A DNA stretch of 64,000 bases. It comes from JABWBD01 sp040768665 (GTDB taxonomy: Bacteria; Planctomycetota; Planctomycetia; Pirellulales; Thermoguttaceae). The DNA lies in the NCBI GenBank assembly GCA_040768665.1, contig JAXGMN010000036.1:62001-126000 (forward strand), given 5' to 3'. Positions 1 to 11,489 of the stretch are shown here, in pieces (position 1 is the stretch's first letter; every line of letters starts with the position of its first letter). A model generated the notes under the pieces. It did no database searches, was not told where the DNA came from, and saw only the letters and a program-made list of their open reading frames with translations. The position numbers were made by a program, and so were the translations under genes.

Positions 1-299
1 TCGAGCCGAACTTGAAGTCTTCCATCCGCGGCGGTCATCGTTCGCGTCTGGGCGGCATAGCCCGCCGTCTCGATCTGCGAACCCGCCACAGTCGCTTTCG
101 AACACGAGCCGTCCGCCTGCGCTGGTTTCCCGTCGTAGTCAAAGGCTGGCCAGGAGGCGTTCAACCGACAGGTTTGTGCCAGGCCCATAGTCGGCAGGAC
201 GTGCGCCGTCAGCAAGACGAGCAACAGCGTCAATCGCAGATGATTGGGAGAGGCCGTTGCGCACGCCGTGACCGTAATGGCCTTCTTGAACTTGTTCAT
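1..299 (-). CDS. N-terminus of a secreted protein, cut by the window edge
   Basis: Reading the minus strand from an ATG at 299, the frame stays open to the window edge, giving about 99 residues. The protein starts MNKFKKAITV, then has a hydrophobic stretch (LRLTLLLVLLTAHVLP) followed by GLAQ, which fits a Sec signal peptide cleaved near residue 42. The mature part (NASWPAFDYDGKPAQADGS and onward) has ordinary composition and I do not recognise the family. AGAGAACG lies just upstream of the ATG as a weak ribosome site. It is divergent from the LamG gene that starts at 842. Confidence 0.6.
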   Translation of the reverse strand, partial: MNKFKKAITVTACATASPNHLRLTLLLVLLTAHVLPTMGLAQTCRLNASWPAFDYDGKPAQADGSCSKATVAGSQIETAGYAAQTRTMTAADGRLQVRL

Positions 300-841
300 G
301 GTCGTTCTCTTTGCGCGAGTGAATCGAAAGAGCCGGGGCTTCCAGTAAACCGACTCAGCATAGGCTTGTTGAAGCCTCGATTCAACAGCCTGATCATTCG
401 TCCCGTGTCCCATGGACTAGCGTGACTCAACAGCGAGTTGCCGCGACCTCCGCCACGCGACGTGCGAGGTCCGGGAAGTTGTCGGAATGCCCGCCGACGA
501 GCGCGTCCCGGCCACCTGCCGGCCGCGCCCGGCCGATCTGCGGGATCTTGGCCCTCGCGACACTTCTGGCCCATTCTTGGGGCGGTTGACGAGCGCAGTT
601 CCGCCGTTCAACATGACGATTATCGACCGGCAAGGCAATCAGTGTCGCCTTTCGCTCCGCGAAAGAACGTCCTTTCGCGGAGCGGAGGCGACAAGACAGC
701 GGTCTTGTTCTTGGACAGGTACTAATCGCGTTCGGTGTCATGACGGCGGGTGTCGTGCGAACCAGATAGGCCTGTTCTGCTGTATTTCCCGCGACATGCA
801 GGCAACCCAGCGCAGCGAAGGTAGCCCTTGAAGGAGTGACC
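300..841. other. Intergenic stretch between divergent genes
   Basis: About 540 bases with no convincing gene. It should hold the promoters for the leftward secreted protein and the rightward LamG gene. I cannot pick out a clear promoter. The one structured object is the long inverted repeat at 643-693. The short frames here lack ribosome sites and recognisable content. Confidence 0.5.
643..693. repeat. Near-perfect palindrome of about 50 bp
   Basis: The left arm at 643-665 begins TGTCGCCTTTCGCTCCGC. The right arm at 672-693 is almost its exact reverse complement, with one mismatch and one missing base, around a six-base loop. It would form a strong stem of about 22 bp. It is intergenic, so it may be a REP/MITE-type repeat rather than a terminator, since no T-run follows. 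No second copy was seen in the window. Confidence 0.7.
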
Positions 842-3800
842 ATGATCTGGAGAAGCGTTGTTTTGACGTCCTTGCTGGTCGGGGTGTGTGCCGCTTCATC
901 GACGTCGGCCGCATCTTCCCTCGATGAAGGTTTAGTCGGGTATTGGCCGTTCACCGAAGGCCAGGGCGAGCAATCGGCGGACAAGGGGCCGTACCGGGCC
1001 CACGCCGTTCTCAACCGGGTGGGATGGGCCACCGGGGAGTTCGGCACCGCCGTCAGCATCGGCAAGCTCAACTCCAACCTAGTGATCCCGAACATCGCCG
1101 CGTTGGACGGATCGACCGAGATGACGGTGTCGGTGTGGGTCTACTGGAACGGCCTGAATGGGAAGTACCCGAACGTTTTGACGGGCGGCTGGAATCCGGG
1201 CGGGTTCATGTTCTTTGTCAACGAAGACAACCTGTCGTTCCGCCTGGGGCGACGGGGGCATCAGGCTGGGAAGGTTGGCGATCGGTGGGAAGAGGGGAGC
1301 TGCGGCATGCAGCGGATTCCGCTGCGGAAATGGACGCACCTGGCAGCGACATTCAGCTTGCCGAATGTCACCACGTACATGGACGGGAAGAAGGTCGGCC
1401 AATCCGCGTGGCAGTACCCCATTGGCTTCACCGATGCATTGGTGCTCGGACAGTGGAACACCGAGAAGAGCCACGACGGGTTGATCGACGAGTTGCGGCT
1501 CTACAAGCGGGCGTTGACCCCGGCGGAAGTCGCACTTCTGGCCGAACGCACGGGGCGGGACAGCGGTGAGATCAAGGTGGTTTACCCGGTCCAACCCCGA
1601 ACGCTTGTCTCCTTTGAAACGCGGTGCGCCACGTTAACGCTTAACGAGGCCGGTTGGGTCACTTCGCTTCTGCAGAAGGCCCTCAAAGGAGGGGCGCGCC
1701 AGGGAACTGCTGGCTGCCGAGACGCCCATGGTTACGGTTGTCGTGGAGGGCAACCGCAACGTCGAGTGTCGCAAGATGTCGGTCGACAATGGGATTCTGA
1801 CGGCGACCTTTCGAGGGCTGGACGGCCATGCCAGGCTGCGCTGCGAGTCCAAGGGCGACTACCTCAAGTTCACGGCGTTGGAGGTCACGGTCCCGCGGGT
1901 CACGTCGTTCGTCTTCTTCCAGTGTGCCCCGGGTGTGAACCGGTACCGCGGCGGGTTCGCGGGGCTGGTATCCGACGACGACTCCGGCATCGCCCTGCGG
2001 GCTTTGGATTTGGAGGTCAACTGCAGCACCGCGATGCGCGCAAGCACCTCCGCCGACCTGGGCCTGACCGGTTACAGCGCGGGCCTGGCGGCAGGTCCGC
2101 GGTCCGAATTGCGCCCCATGCTGAAGGCCATGGCCACGCAGGAGGATGTGCCGCGATCGCAGCATGGCGGTCCGTGGGCGGCCGAATCGCCGATGGCCCG
2201 CCTGTCGTACCTGTTTGTCCAAGATGCATTCACCGACACCGATTCCTGGATTGATCTGGCCCGTCGCGGCGGCTTTGGCATCCTTCACTTTCGGGAGCCG
2301 TGGTTTCGCACGTTCGGGGACTACCGGCCCAACCCCAAGAACTTCCCAGGCGGCATGGACGAGATGGTGGCCGCCGCGGATCGACTGCACGCGGCAGGCC
2401 TCAAGCTGGGTCTGCACACCTTGAGCGGTTGCATCCGCACCGAATCGCCCTACATCACCCCAGTGCCTTCGCAGGAACTGATTTCCCTGGCGACCTACAC
2501 CCTCGCCAGAGATTTCGGCAAGGCCGATGACGCCCTGTATGTCAACGAACCGCCAGTCGACCGGCATTCGACCGTGTTCACCTACCACGGCGCTACCAAC
2601 GTGTTTCGCATCGGTACCGAGCTGGTCCAGTACACGGCGATCTCCCGCGAGCAGCCGTACTGCTTCGGCAAGTGCACGCGCGGGGCCTTCGGCACCCAGG
2701 CCCAGGACCATCCGGCCGGCGTCAAGGCGGAGTTTCTCAAGCAGGTTTATCTGGCCTTCTATCCCGTTCCCGGGAGCGGCCTGATGGACAAGCTGTCCGG
2801 CGACATCGCCCGCGCGTACAACACCTGCAAGGCGGACTTCCTCTATTTCGACGGGGCGGAGGGCATGGGCGTCGGGTATCCCGACAACTGCATGCGCTGG
2901 ACGACCTTCCGCAAGTTCAACCGCGACTGTCTCAACGAGGCCAGCAACTGGGGACATCACAATTGGTGGTTCCATTCGCGCACCGGCGCCTGGGACTCGG
3001 CACACTGCGCCTGGAAGCCGTTTCAGGACCAGCACGTCAGCAGTGCCGGGCTCGCGCGGATGAACGACCTGCTCGAGCCGCAGATGGGATGGTGGTCGCT
3101 GAACGGCCCGGGGCCTCGCCACCGCAGGCAGTACCTGGATGAGACGGAATACTGGATGGCGAAGAACATGGCCCTGGATGCCCCGATGTCCCTGGGAGGC
3201 CTGAGCGTTGGCGGCGCCCCCGCAAACGCCCAGGCGATGGACATGCTGACCGTCATCGGGTGGTATGAGCAGCACCGCCTGGCCAACTACTTCGACCAGG
3301 CGACCATCGACCGTGTTCGCGAGCCCGGCAGGGACTTCCGCCTGCGTCTCAGCGACCGCGGCGCGTGGCAATTCACGCCGGTCGAGTATTTGCCGCACAA
3401 GGCGGTCGTGTCCGGGACGGAGCCGGCGCAATGGACTGTGGACAACCCCTGCGGGCAGCAGCCGTTCCGGGTCCGCATCGAGGTGCTGCAGTCGCCCCTT
3501 CCGCCCGACCCCGCCGCGCCGCGGCCGATCATCGACTTCAGCGACGCGTCGCTGATCGCCAGCCGGGACTGCGCCGCCAACGTGACGCAGGAGCTCCTGA
3601 CCGAGACGGCGGACGTGAAGGGAGGCCCGCGAAACCTCCGGATTCAGGCCGTCAACAGGAACGATTTCTCCGTTGGCGCCTGGACGAGCCTGGGGACCTC
3701 CTACAAATTCCCCTACCGGGACATCGGCGCCTGCTCCGGCGTCGGGCTCTGGGTGAAGGGCGACGGCAGCGGAGCCGTCCTCAACGTGCAGTTCCGAACG

Positions 3801-4803
3801 GACCGCACGTTCGGCGCGGCGATCTCCGAGCACTACGTTGACCTGGATTTCACCGGCTGGCGCTATTGCGAGCTGCTGTTCCGGGAACGTGACAGCGATC
3901 GCGCTTTCGGCCTGAAGTGGCCCTATGTGCGCGGCGCCGGCTACGAGCTGTGCCACCGCGACCTGCAAACCGCCCGCGTCTCGGAGATCAACCTGCTGCT
4001 GAACCAAATCCCGGCCAAAGGCCGGGTTGACGTCACCGTCGGACCAATCGTGGGGATGACGGCGGTTGACACCACGCTCCGAGACGTTGCCCTCTCCGTC
4101 AACGGTAAGCCGCTGCGGGTTCCGGTAGCGATCTCCTCCGGGGACCTGCTTGAGCTGGATGAGGATGGAGTTGGCGTACACTACGATCCGCGCGGGGCGC
4201 TGCGTAGCCGTTTCCGGCCGGAATGCCCTGAGGGGATACCGGTCCTGAATGCCGGCATCAACCAGATTGCGTTTGGCTGCGTCTCTCCCGGCGCCGCCCC
4301 CGGCCGGGCAGTCGTATCCGCGGTCGCACTGGGCGAGCCCTTCGGTACACGCCGCCGACGTTGACTGGTCGAAGCTCCGATACGAGTACGACATGCCTCG
4401 TGTCATCACCCGATTCGACGGCCGGGACAACTGCTGGACCTCCGTGCTGCGGGACGAAGGCGGCGCAGGCCCCGGGGACCAGGCGACGCTTGAATTCGAC
4501 ATCGCCGTCGAACAAATCGGGGCAAACAAGGTCAAGCCGATGTTGGTCGTCAACGGCCGGGAGCTGAGCATGCCGGCTGTGATTGCCAGCGGACAGGTCT
4601 TGCGGTGCCGCGATGAAAGAAGCTGGACACTGGTCGAGAAAGGGCAGCCCCTTCTCCAAGGGGAATTCGCCGAACCGTTGCCCGCACTGACGAAGGGAGT
4701 CAACCGTCTCCAATTGCGCTGTGACGAGTTGGGCGGTACCGACTGCCGGATTTCCGTCAGTTGCGTGAAAGTGTATGGGCGACAGAGCAGCCGCCCTGAG
4801 TAA
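842..4803 (+). pseudogene. LamG plus TIM-barrel glycosidase-like secreted protein, split by two frameshifts
   Basis: Three consecutive frames form one protein of about 1,320 residues. The start is ATG 842 (AAGGAG at 831-836); GTG 836 overlaps that ribosome site. The first segment has a signal peptide (SVVLTSLLVGVCAASSTSA) and a LamG/concanavalin-like domain up to about 1570. The frame breaks in a GGAGGGG run near 1690; the sense continues one frame on (RELLAAETPMVTVVVEGN). The central part resembles a TIM-barrel glycosidase (LKLGLHTLSG, DFLYFDGAEG), perhaps of the GH27/GH36 type, followed by beta-sandwich regions. A second break near 4340 passes to the frame reading VHAADVDWSKLRYEYDMP, which ends at 4803. 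Each break corresponds to one extra base. They may be real lesions or assembly errors; sequence conservation on both sides suggests recent events. The substrate is unknown. Confidence 0.75.
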
Positions 4804-4813
4804 GCTGCAATGG

Positions 4814-4837
4814 GCCTCAGGCCAGATGGGCTGAGGC
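4814..4837 (+). terminator. Weak hairpin after the LamG gene
   Basis: GCCTCAG at 4814-4820 pairs with CTGAGGC at 4831-4837 around a ten-base loop, ten bases after the LamG reading frame ends. There is no T-run, so its role as a terminator is uncertain. Confidence 0.25.
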
Positions 4838-4892
4838 GCGGCGAACGACGCTCCGCAAAGCGATTGTCAGTTTTGTAAAGGGAGAACGCAAT

Positions 4893-6608
4893 ATGTGCAA
4901 ACTGGGGATGTACACGACGAAGGTGTTTTCCGTGCTTGCGGCGGTGGGGACGGTGGTCTCATGCCCTACGTATGCCGCGGATCGTGCGGTGATCGAAGTT
5001 CGCGGGGACTCGCAAGCGGAGGTGATGTGGTTCCGATCCGGTGCGGTGCTGTTCACCGATCGCGGTTACAGGCTGACTGATTTCCCGGCTGCGTTGGCAG
5101 GGGAGAAGTTCTTGAGAAGCTCGATCGATGCCACCGAGTTCGATGTGGTGCGAGGCGGCCGCCTGATCGTACTCACCCCTCAGCTCATACCGGGCGCCGC
5201 CTCTCAAGCCGAGGCCCTCGAGAAACAGGGGTTTGTGCGGACCAAGGAGGACCGCTTCCAGTTGTTCGAGACGCGCGAGATCGATCAGGTGCTTGTGTAC
5301 GAAAAGCAGACCACGTCCGGAGAATCCTATCGCTTTGGGAAATGGACGGTCGTGCTCGGGTTCGAGGACGCTCGATCCGCGCGAAACCGGACGCGAGCAG
5401 CTGAGGGAAAGCCGTTTTTCGTCTACCCTGCGGACATCCCCAATACCGGAGTGCTGTTCGTGGATCGGCAGAAGGAAAACCATTCCGGACACGGACACAA
5501 TTCGATTGCCGAATGCCGGAACGGGGACATCATCGCCTTCTACAGCGTGACGGGAACGGGCGCCGACAATTGGAATGGGCACGGCTCGGCGGGATGGTCG
5601 GAATACCGGCGTTCGACCGATGGCGGCTTGACCTGGAGCACCCCCAGCGTTCGAGTATTCAAGCGGATGTTTGACGGGACGGAGATGTGCTCCGCCCTGG
5701 TTTACTCGGTCGTCACCGCGCCGAACGGGACCCTGGTGGCCACCGTCATCCACTATGCGAACGAAAGATGGGAGAAACAGCGGGCGCCGGCCTACTTTCT
5801 CAGCAAGGACCAAGGGCAGACGTGGCAGGGTCCGCGGGCGTTTGACGAATCGGCTACGGTCCAGGATATCGCCTACACGATGGATACGTCGTTCGTGCAT
5901 GCCGGAGAGATCTTCATCGTCTTTCGGGGCGGCGGATCGAACATGACGCCGGGTGGACCGCAGACTCTGTGGGTCTCCAGCGACAACGGGGAGTCTTTCC
6001 GTCAACGCAGCGTGCTGCCCTTCGATCACGCCACTTATTACTGGGCCGCCGGCGCGCTCGACCACGGCGAAATCATTGTCTACACCTACGACGCCCATCT
6101 GAAGACAGAGGACCCAGCGGCTGAACAGAACATTCCCTACACGATCAGCCGGGATGGTGGACGGACCTGGTCGGAGGTCCGGACCACACACTTTGCCAAA
6201 GGGATCCGCAATATGCAGCTCTCCGGAAAGCTGGGCCAGTGGTACTTCATGCAAGGGCGAAGCGGCAGCAACCCACGGCAGTTGGTCGGCGACGATCCCG
6301 GTCCGGACAATTTCGTGCTTTACTCGTCGCGTGACGGCATTCAATGGGACGAGGGGATTGTCCTGATGAGCAGGTTGCAGACTCCGGGCGGGGGCGACTG
6401 CTATTCCGCCAACGAGATCATCGGCAAGTACAATCCCGCGACACCCGAACGGTTGCTGATCCATTCGGACGTCAGCTATTCGGGTGCCAACACGAACATG
6501 CACCAGTGGTGGGTGACAACGGCCCCGTGGATACCCGGACCCGGAGTCGGCGCCGGAGAGGGCAAGGACGCAAACGGATCGCATCTTCGCGCTCGGACAA
6601 ATCGCTGA
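4893..6608 (+). CDS. Secreted sialidase-type BNR/Asp-box propeller protein
   Basis: A 571-residue protein with a Sec signal (VFSVLAAVGTVVSCPTYAADR). Four Asp-box motifs are visible at about residues 242 (STDGGLTWS), 304 (SKDQGQTWQ), 361 (SSDNGESFR) and 418 (SRDGGRTWS). These mark a six-bladed sialidase-superfamily propeller. A region of about 200 residues before the propeller is not recognised. The exo-alpha-sialidase arginine triad could not be assigned, so it may act on a sugar other than sialic acid or only bind glycan. The start is ATG 4893, supported by AAAGGGAG upstream. It lies in the same direction as the broken LamG gene and could share substrates with it. The C-terminus after about residue 540 is low-complexity. 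Confidence 0.75.
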   Translation: MCKLGMYTTKVFSVLAAVGTVVSCPTYAADRAVIEVRGDSQAEVMWFRSGAVLFTDRGYRLTDFPAALAGEKFLRSSIDATEFDVVRGGRLIVLTPQLIPGAASQAEALEKQGFVRTKEDRFQLFETREIDQVLVYEKQTTSGESYRFGKWTVVLGFEDARSARNRTRAAEGKPFFVYPADIPNTGVLFVDRQKENHSGHGHNSIAECRNGDIIAFYSVTGTGADNWNGHGSAGWSEYRRSTDGGLTWSTPSVRVFKRMFDGTEMCSALVYSVVTAPNGTLVATVIHYANERWEKQRAPAYFLSKDQGQTWQGPRAFDESATVQDIAYTMDTSFVHAGEIFIVFRGGGSNMTPGGPQTLWVSSDNGESFRQRSVLPFDHATYYWAAGALDHGEIIVYTYDAHLKTEDPAAEQNIPYTISRDGGRTWSEVRTTHFAKGIRNMQLSGKLGQWYFMQGRSGSNPRQLVGDDPGPDNFVLYSSRDGIQWDEGIVLMSRLQTPGGGDCYSANEIIGKYNPATPERLLIHSDVSYSGANTNMHQWWVTTAPWIPGPGVGAGEGKDANGSHLRARTNR

Positions 6609-6670
6609 TCGGGCCATCCAGCCAAGCTCCACCGCGCTGGATGGAGGCGAAGGGTGTAGTGCACACAGGC

Positions 6671-6803
6671 CTAGTGCGTCGTCAAGGCTAAACTTTGGGG
6701 TAGCGTGGGTGAGCGGCACGGCGTAGCGCCGGTGGCGACCGGAACCGGCGGCTAGCGTTCCGCTTACAACCTCCGGATTTAGCCTTGACGACTTGCGCAC
6801 TAG
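6671..6803. mobile_element. MITE-like element with terminal inverted repeats
   Basis: A 133-bp intergenic unit. The left end CTAGTGCG plus TCGTCAAGGCTAAA (6671-6692) is matched by the right end TTTAGCCTTGACGA plus CGCACTAG (6778-6803). The two copies differ only by four extra bases between the blocks. The interior is G+C-rich with short palindromes and no coding frame. Both ends share the CTAG palindrome. Size, inverted ends and lack of coding fit a miniature inverted-repeat transposable element mobilised by a transposase elsewhere. Confidence 0.7.
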
Positions 6804-6858
6804 GTAACCGTTCATTGCGCCCACATCGGCAAAGAGAAAGTGCAATGGAGGAACAGAA

Positions 6859-8046
6859 ATGCATCTCAATCGGCGACAATTCATCGCAGGTTCATCGATG
6901 ATGGCCGCAGCCGCGACATCCGCTAGCGGTCTGGAGAAGAAGAAGTACAAAGCCTGCATCATTGGCGACAGCAAGATGGGTGGCTATGGGCATTGCATCC
7001 AATATGCATTTGCCTTGCGGGATGATGTGGCAACTGTGGCGTTGGCGGTCCCGGACGAAAGCGGTCGGACGCGACACGCCAAAGAGGTTGGTGTTGAGCG
7101 CACCTATGCAGACTATCGTGAAATGTTGGAGAAGGAGCGTCCCGATCTGGTGGCGGTGGCGCCACGATGGACAGTAAATCACAAGGACTACATGCTGGCT
7201 TGTGCCGAGGCAGGCGCCCATGGGTTCATTGAGAAGCCTTTCTGCGACAATCTTTCCAATGGCGATGAAATGGTGGCGGCCATCGAAGCGAAGAATCTGA
7301 AGTGGGCCATTGCCTTTAATTTTCGCGGTATGCCGTTGGTCCAGCATGCAAAGAGACTGGTCGAGCAGGGACTCATCGGAACCGTGTTGGAGGCGCGTGG
7401 ACGAGGCAAAGAGGATCGTCGTGCTGGCGGCGAAGACCTGATTGTGCTTGGCGCCCACGTGCTTGATCTGATGCGGTTTTTCATGGGCGGGTCGCCAATC
7501 TGGTGTACTGCCGATATTACCGACAAGGGTCGTGCCTCGACGGCAGCCAATGTGCGCCAGGCCACCGAACCGCTCGGGCCGATTGTGGGAGATCGTGTTC
7601 ACGCCATGTATGGATTCCCGAATGGTGTCGTCGGCTATTTCGATTCCATGCTGAATCCCGACGGCAATGGCGGGCGCTTCGGCATTGACATCTATGGAAC
7701 CCGGGGAATCCTCTCTATCCGTATTCCCGCCGGCGACTCAACGGTACGGGTACAATGCCTCGAAAAGTCGACCTGGTCGGACGGCGCCTGGAAGCCTCTT
7801 CCTGATGCTCCAAGCGTTGAAATGAAAGACCCACACCGGGAGCGGAACAGGATCATTACGGACGACCTCATCGCCGCCATCGAGGAGGATCGTCGCCCGG
7901 TTTTCAGTGTGCAGGATGGCCTCGCATCGTGGGAAATGACACAGGCCGTATTTGACTCGTGCGTTCAGGGCGGGCGCGTGGCCATACCCTTGACGAATCG
8001 CAAGCATCCGCTGGATTTGTGGACGCGATCCGAAAAAAGCTCGTAG
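6859..8046 (+). CDS. Tat-exported Gfo/Idh/MocA family oxidoreductase (1)
   Basis: A 395-residue protein starting MHLNRRQFIAGSS, a twin-arginine signal, so it is probably exported folded with its nicotinamide cofactor. The Rossmann region follows (ACIIGDSKMGGYGH, residues 32-45), with glycines more loosely spaced than the usual GxGxxG. The family catalytic motif EKP lies at residues 125-127. Family members oxidise or reduce hydroxyls of sugars, cyclitols and glycosides. GGAGGA precedes ATG 6859. It is the first of four consecutive rightward members of this family. The cluster may share transcription, but the gaps of about 50 to 370 bases and individual ribosome sites leave this open. The substrate is unknown. 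Confidence 0.85.
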   Translation: MHLNRRQFIAGSSMMAAAATSASGLEKKKYKACIIGDSKMGGYGHCIQYAFALRDDVATVALAVPDESGRTRHAKEVGVERTYADYREMLEKERPDLVAVAPRWTVNHKDYMLACAEAGAHGFIEKPFCDNLSNGDEMVAAIEAKNLKWAIAFNFRGMPLVQHAKRLVEQGLIGTVLEARGRGKEDRRAGGEDLIVLGAHVLDLMRFFMGGSPIWCTADITDKGRASTAANVRQATEPLGPIVGDRVHAMYGFPNGVVGYFDSMLNPDGNGGRFGIDIYGTRGILSIRIPAGDSTVRVQCLEKSTWSDGAWKPLPDAPSVEMKDPHRERNRIITDDLIAAIEEDRRPVFSVQDGLASWEMTQAVFDSCVQGGRVAIPLTNRKHPLDLWTRSEKSS

Positions 8047-8098
8047 ACGTCCATCGCCGCGTCTTCTCGTACCCCAGAAATCCATGAAGGAGTCTGTC

Positions 8099-9592
<1,494 letters not shown>

Positions 9593-9968
9593 CAGGCCGT
9601 GCTCCTCCACTGGGGGCTCGACGGCGGAGCAGCCCCCGAGGCGTGAGGTCGTGGGCCCGTTTGCCGGCCCGCGTCGAAGCGAGGATGGCGAATATGTACC
9701 AGCAAGCCGGCGATATCCAGACGGCAAACGATTGTGATGATCAAGGGGATTACGGCCAACCCGCGCCACGTTGGGCTGGGTACTCAGCCGCTTGGGCCGC
9801 TTGGACGAGGCTGACGCGGCCCACCGCAAATCCGCGTCTATGGGCAAGCTGTAACAAATTGTCCGTATTCTATACCTTGGCGCGGCGGCGGCGGACGGGC
9901 TAACCTAGACGACACTGTCCGACCTGGGAACCTGACACCGACCGTTTTGTATAAAGGGCCCCAATTCC
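9593..9968. other. Intergenic gap between oxidoreductases 2 and 3
   Basis: About 376 bases. GGGGGCT at 9612-9618 pairs with AGCCCCC at 9631-9637, a hairpin 20 bases after the upstream stop that might end transcription, though no T-run follows. The rest holds only short frames without ribosome sites. The final part is less G+C-rich and could carry the promoter of the gene at 9969. Confidence 0.4.
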
Positions 9969-11336
9969 ATGTCCGAATTCAACCGGCGACGATTCCTCGA
10001 TGATACTCGGAAGGCTGCGCTCGGAGCGGCCGGCGTCACTATTCTGGGCAACCCCGGTTCGGTCCGGGCGACTCCAGCCAACGACCGGCTCGTGCTGGCG
10101 ATGATCGGCGTCGGCGGCGGGCGGGGGCACTCGCTGGCCATGGGTTTCCTGGATCGCGGCGATTGCGAGATCGCCTACATTTGCGACGTGGACCGCCGGC
10201 TGCACGAGACGCGAGCGAACCAATATGCCTCGCGTCAAGGAGGCAAACGCCCGAAATGCGTGCAGGACTTCCGCGAGATGCTCACCGACGCCGCCGTCGA
10301 CGCTGCGGTGATCGCCACCCCGCCGCACTGGCACGCCCTGGCGACCATCTTGTGCTGCCGCGCGGGCAAGGACGTCTACTGCGAGAAGCCGCAGAGCCAC
10401 AGTATTTGGGAAGGCCGCCAAGCCGTGAAGGCGGCGCGCAAGTACAACCGCATTGTGCAGATCGGCACGCATAACCGCAGCGCCCCCTACCTCTTGGCCG
10501 CCAAACGGTACCTCGAAGAAGGAAAGCTGGGCCGGATCCACCTCTGCCGCGTGCATGAGCAACGTCATGAGACGAATTTCCAGTGGGGGCCGAAGACCGA
10601 ACCGCCAGCCACGCTGGACTGGGAGATGTGGAACGGGCCGGCCCCCGAGCGCAAGTACGACCCGGCGATCCATACCCAATGGCGCAAGCTCTGGGATTAT
10701 TCGGGCGGCCAGATGTCCTATCAGGGCATCCATCAGCTCGATGTGGCCCGCTGGCTCTGCGGCGTCGATTATCCGCGCAGCGTGTACTGCGTGGGCGGGA
10801 TTTTCAACTCGCAGGGGGCCGCCGAGACGCCGGACACACAGTCGGCCGTCTTCGAGTTCCCCAAACTGCTGATGACCTACGATCAGACGCTCTACACGCC
10901 CTACATGCTCGAGAGCGACGACGGAATTCGCAACGGCGACATCTTCCCCCATTGGCCGCAGAACGCCACGCGGATCGAGCTTTACGGCGAGTTGGGCTTG
11001 ATGTACGTGGGCCGCATGGGCGGTGGCTGGCAGGTCTACGTCCGCCCGAAGAACCGGCAACCGGTCGTCAAGGACGAGATGCACGGTCGCTATCCCGACC
11101 CTCCCCACAAAGAGAACTTCGTCCAGTCGGTCAGGAGCCGAACGCGGCCCAACGCCGACGTGGAAGAAGGACACCGCAGCATGCTGTTGGTCCACTACGC
11201 CAACATCAGTTGCCGGCTCGGCGGGCGGACGCTGCGGATCGACCCGCAGACCGAGCAAATTCTCGACGATGCCGACGCCATGCGCTACTTGAAGCGCGAG
11301 TATCGGCAGCCTTGGGTCGTGGAAGAGGTGGTCTAA
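9969..11336 (+). CDS. Tat-exported Gfo/Idh/MocA family oxidoreductase (3)
   Basis: A 455-residue protein starting MSEFNRRRFLDDTRKAALGA, a twin-arginine signal. The Rossmann loop is LAMIGVGGGRGHSLA (residues 43-57) and EKP is at residues 139-141 (DVYCEKPQSHS). The HWHAL segment before it, MSYQGIHQLDVARW in the middle and a C-terminus ending YLKREYRQPWVVEEVV place it in the same exported subfamily as oxidoreductase 2. The protein is probably a periplasmic NAD(P)-dependent dehydrogenase of a sugar or glycoside. The start at 9969 lacks a strong ribosome site (GGGCCCC only), so it may be moderately expressed. Confidence 0.86.
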   Translation: MSEFNRRRFLDDTRKAALGAAGVTILGNPGSVRATPANDRLVLAMIGVGGGRGHSLAMGFLDRGDCEIAYICDVDRRLHETRANQYASRQGGKRPKCVQDFREMLTDAAVDAAVIATPPHWHALATILCCRAGKDVYCEKPQSHSIWEGRQAVKAARKYNRIVQIGTHNRSAPYLLAAKRYLEEGKLGRIHLCRVHEQRHETNFQWGPKTEPPATLDWEMWNGPAPERKYDPAIHTQWRKLWDYSGGQMSYQGIHQLDVARWLCGVDYPRSVYCVGGIFNSQGAAETPDTQSAVFEFPKLLMTYDQTLYTPYMLESDDGIRNGDIFPHWPQNATRIELYGELGLMYVGRMGGGWQVYVRPKNRQPVVKDEMHGRYPDPPHKENFVQSVRSRTRPNADVEEGHRSMLLVHYANISCRLGGRTLRIDPQTEQILDDADAMRYLKREYRQPWVVEEVV

Positions 11337-11489
11337 ATCGAGGAACCAATCGCAATCCCGTCACCGCGGCGGGCGCGGAAAACCTGGATGTCAGGTTGGT
11401 CATCCCGCAGAAGTACGCCAGCATCAAAAGCGGAAAGCGAATTGGCCGGCTGTTACCCTGAACTGTCAACTCCGCCACGCGAGGATGCC

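Noticed and set aside
1683..4703. Minus-strand open frame of 1006 codons
   Set aside because: It is antisense to the LamG protein, whose frames carry recognisable domains. The minus frame has no ribosome site, signal or family similarity.
4959..6974. Minus-strand open frame of 671 codons
   Set aside because: A shadow of the Asp-box propeller gene on the plus strand.
9643..9903. Plus-strand frame of 86 codons between oxidoreductases 2 and 3
   Set aside because: No ribosome site, low-complexity composition and no family.
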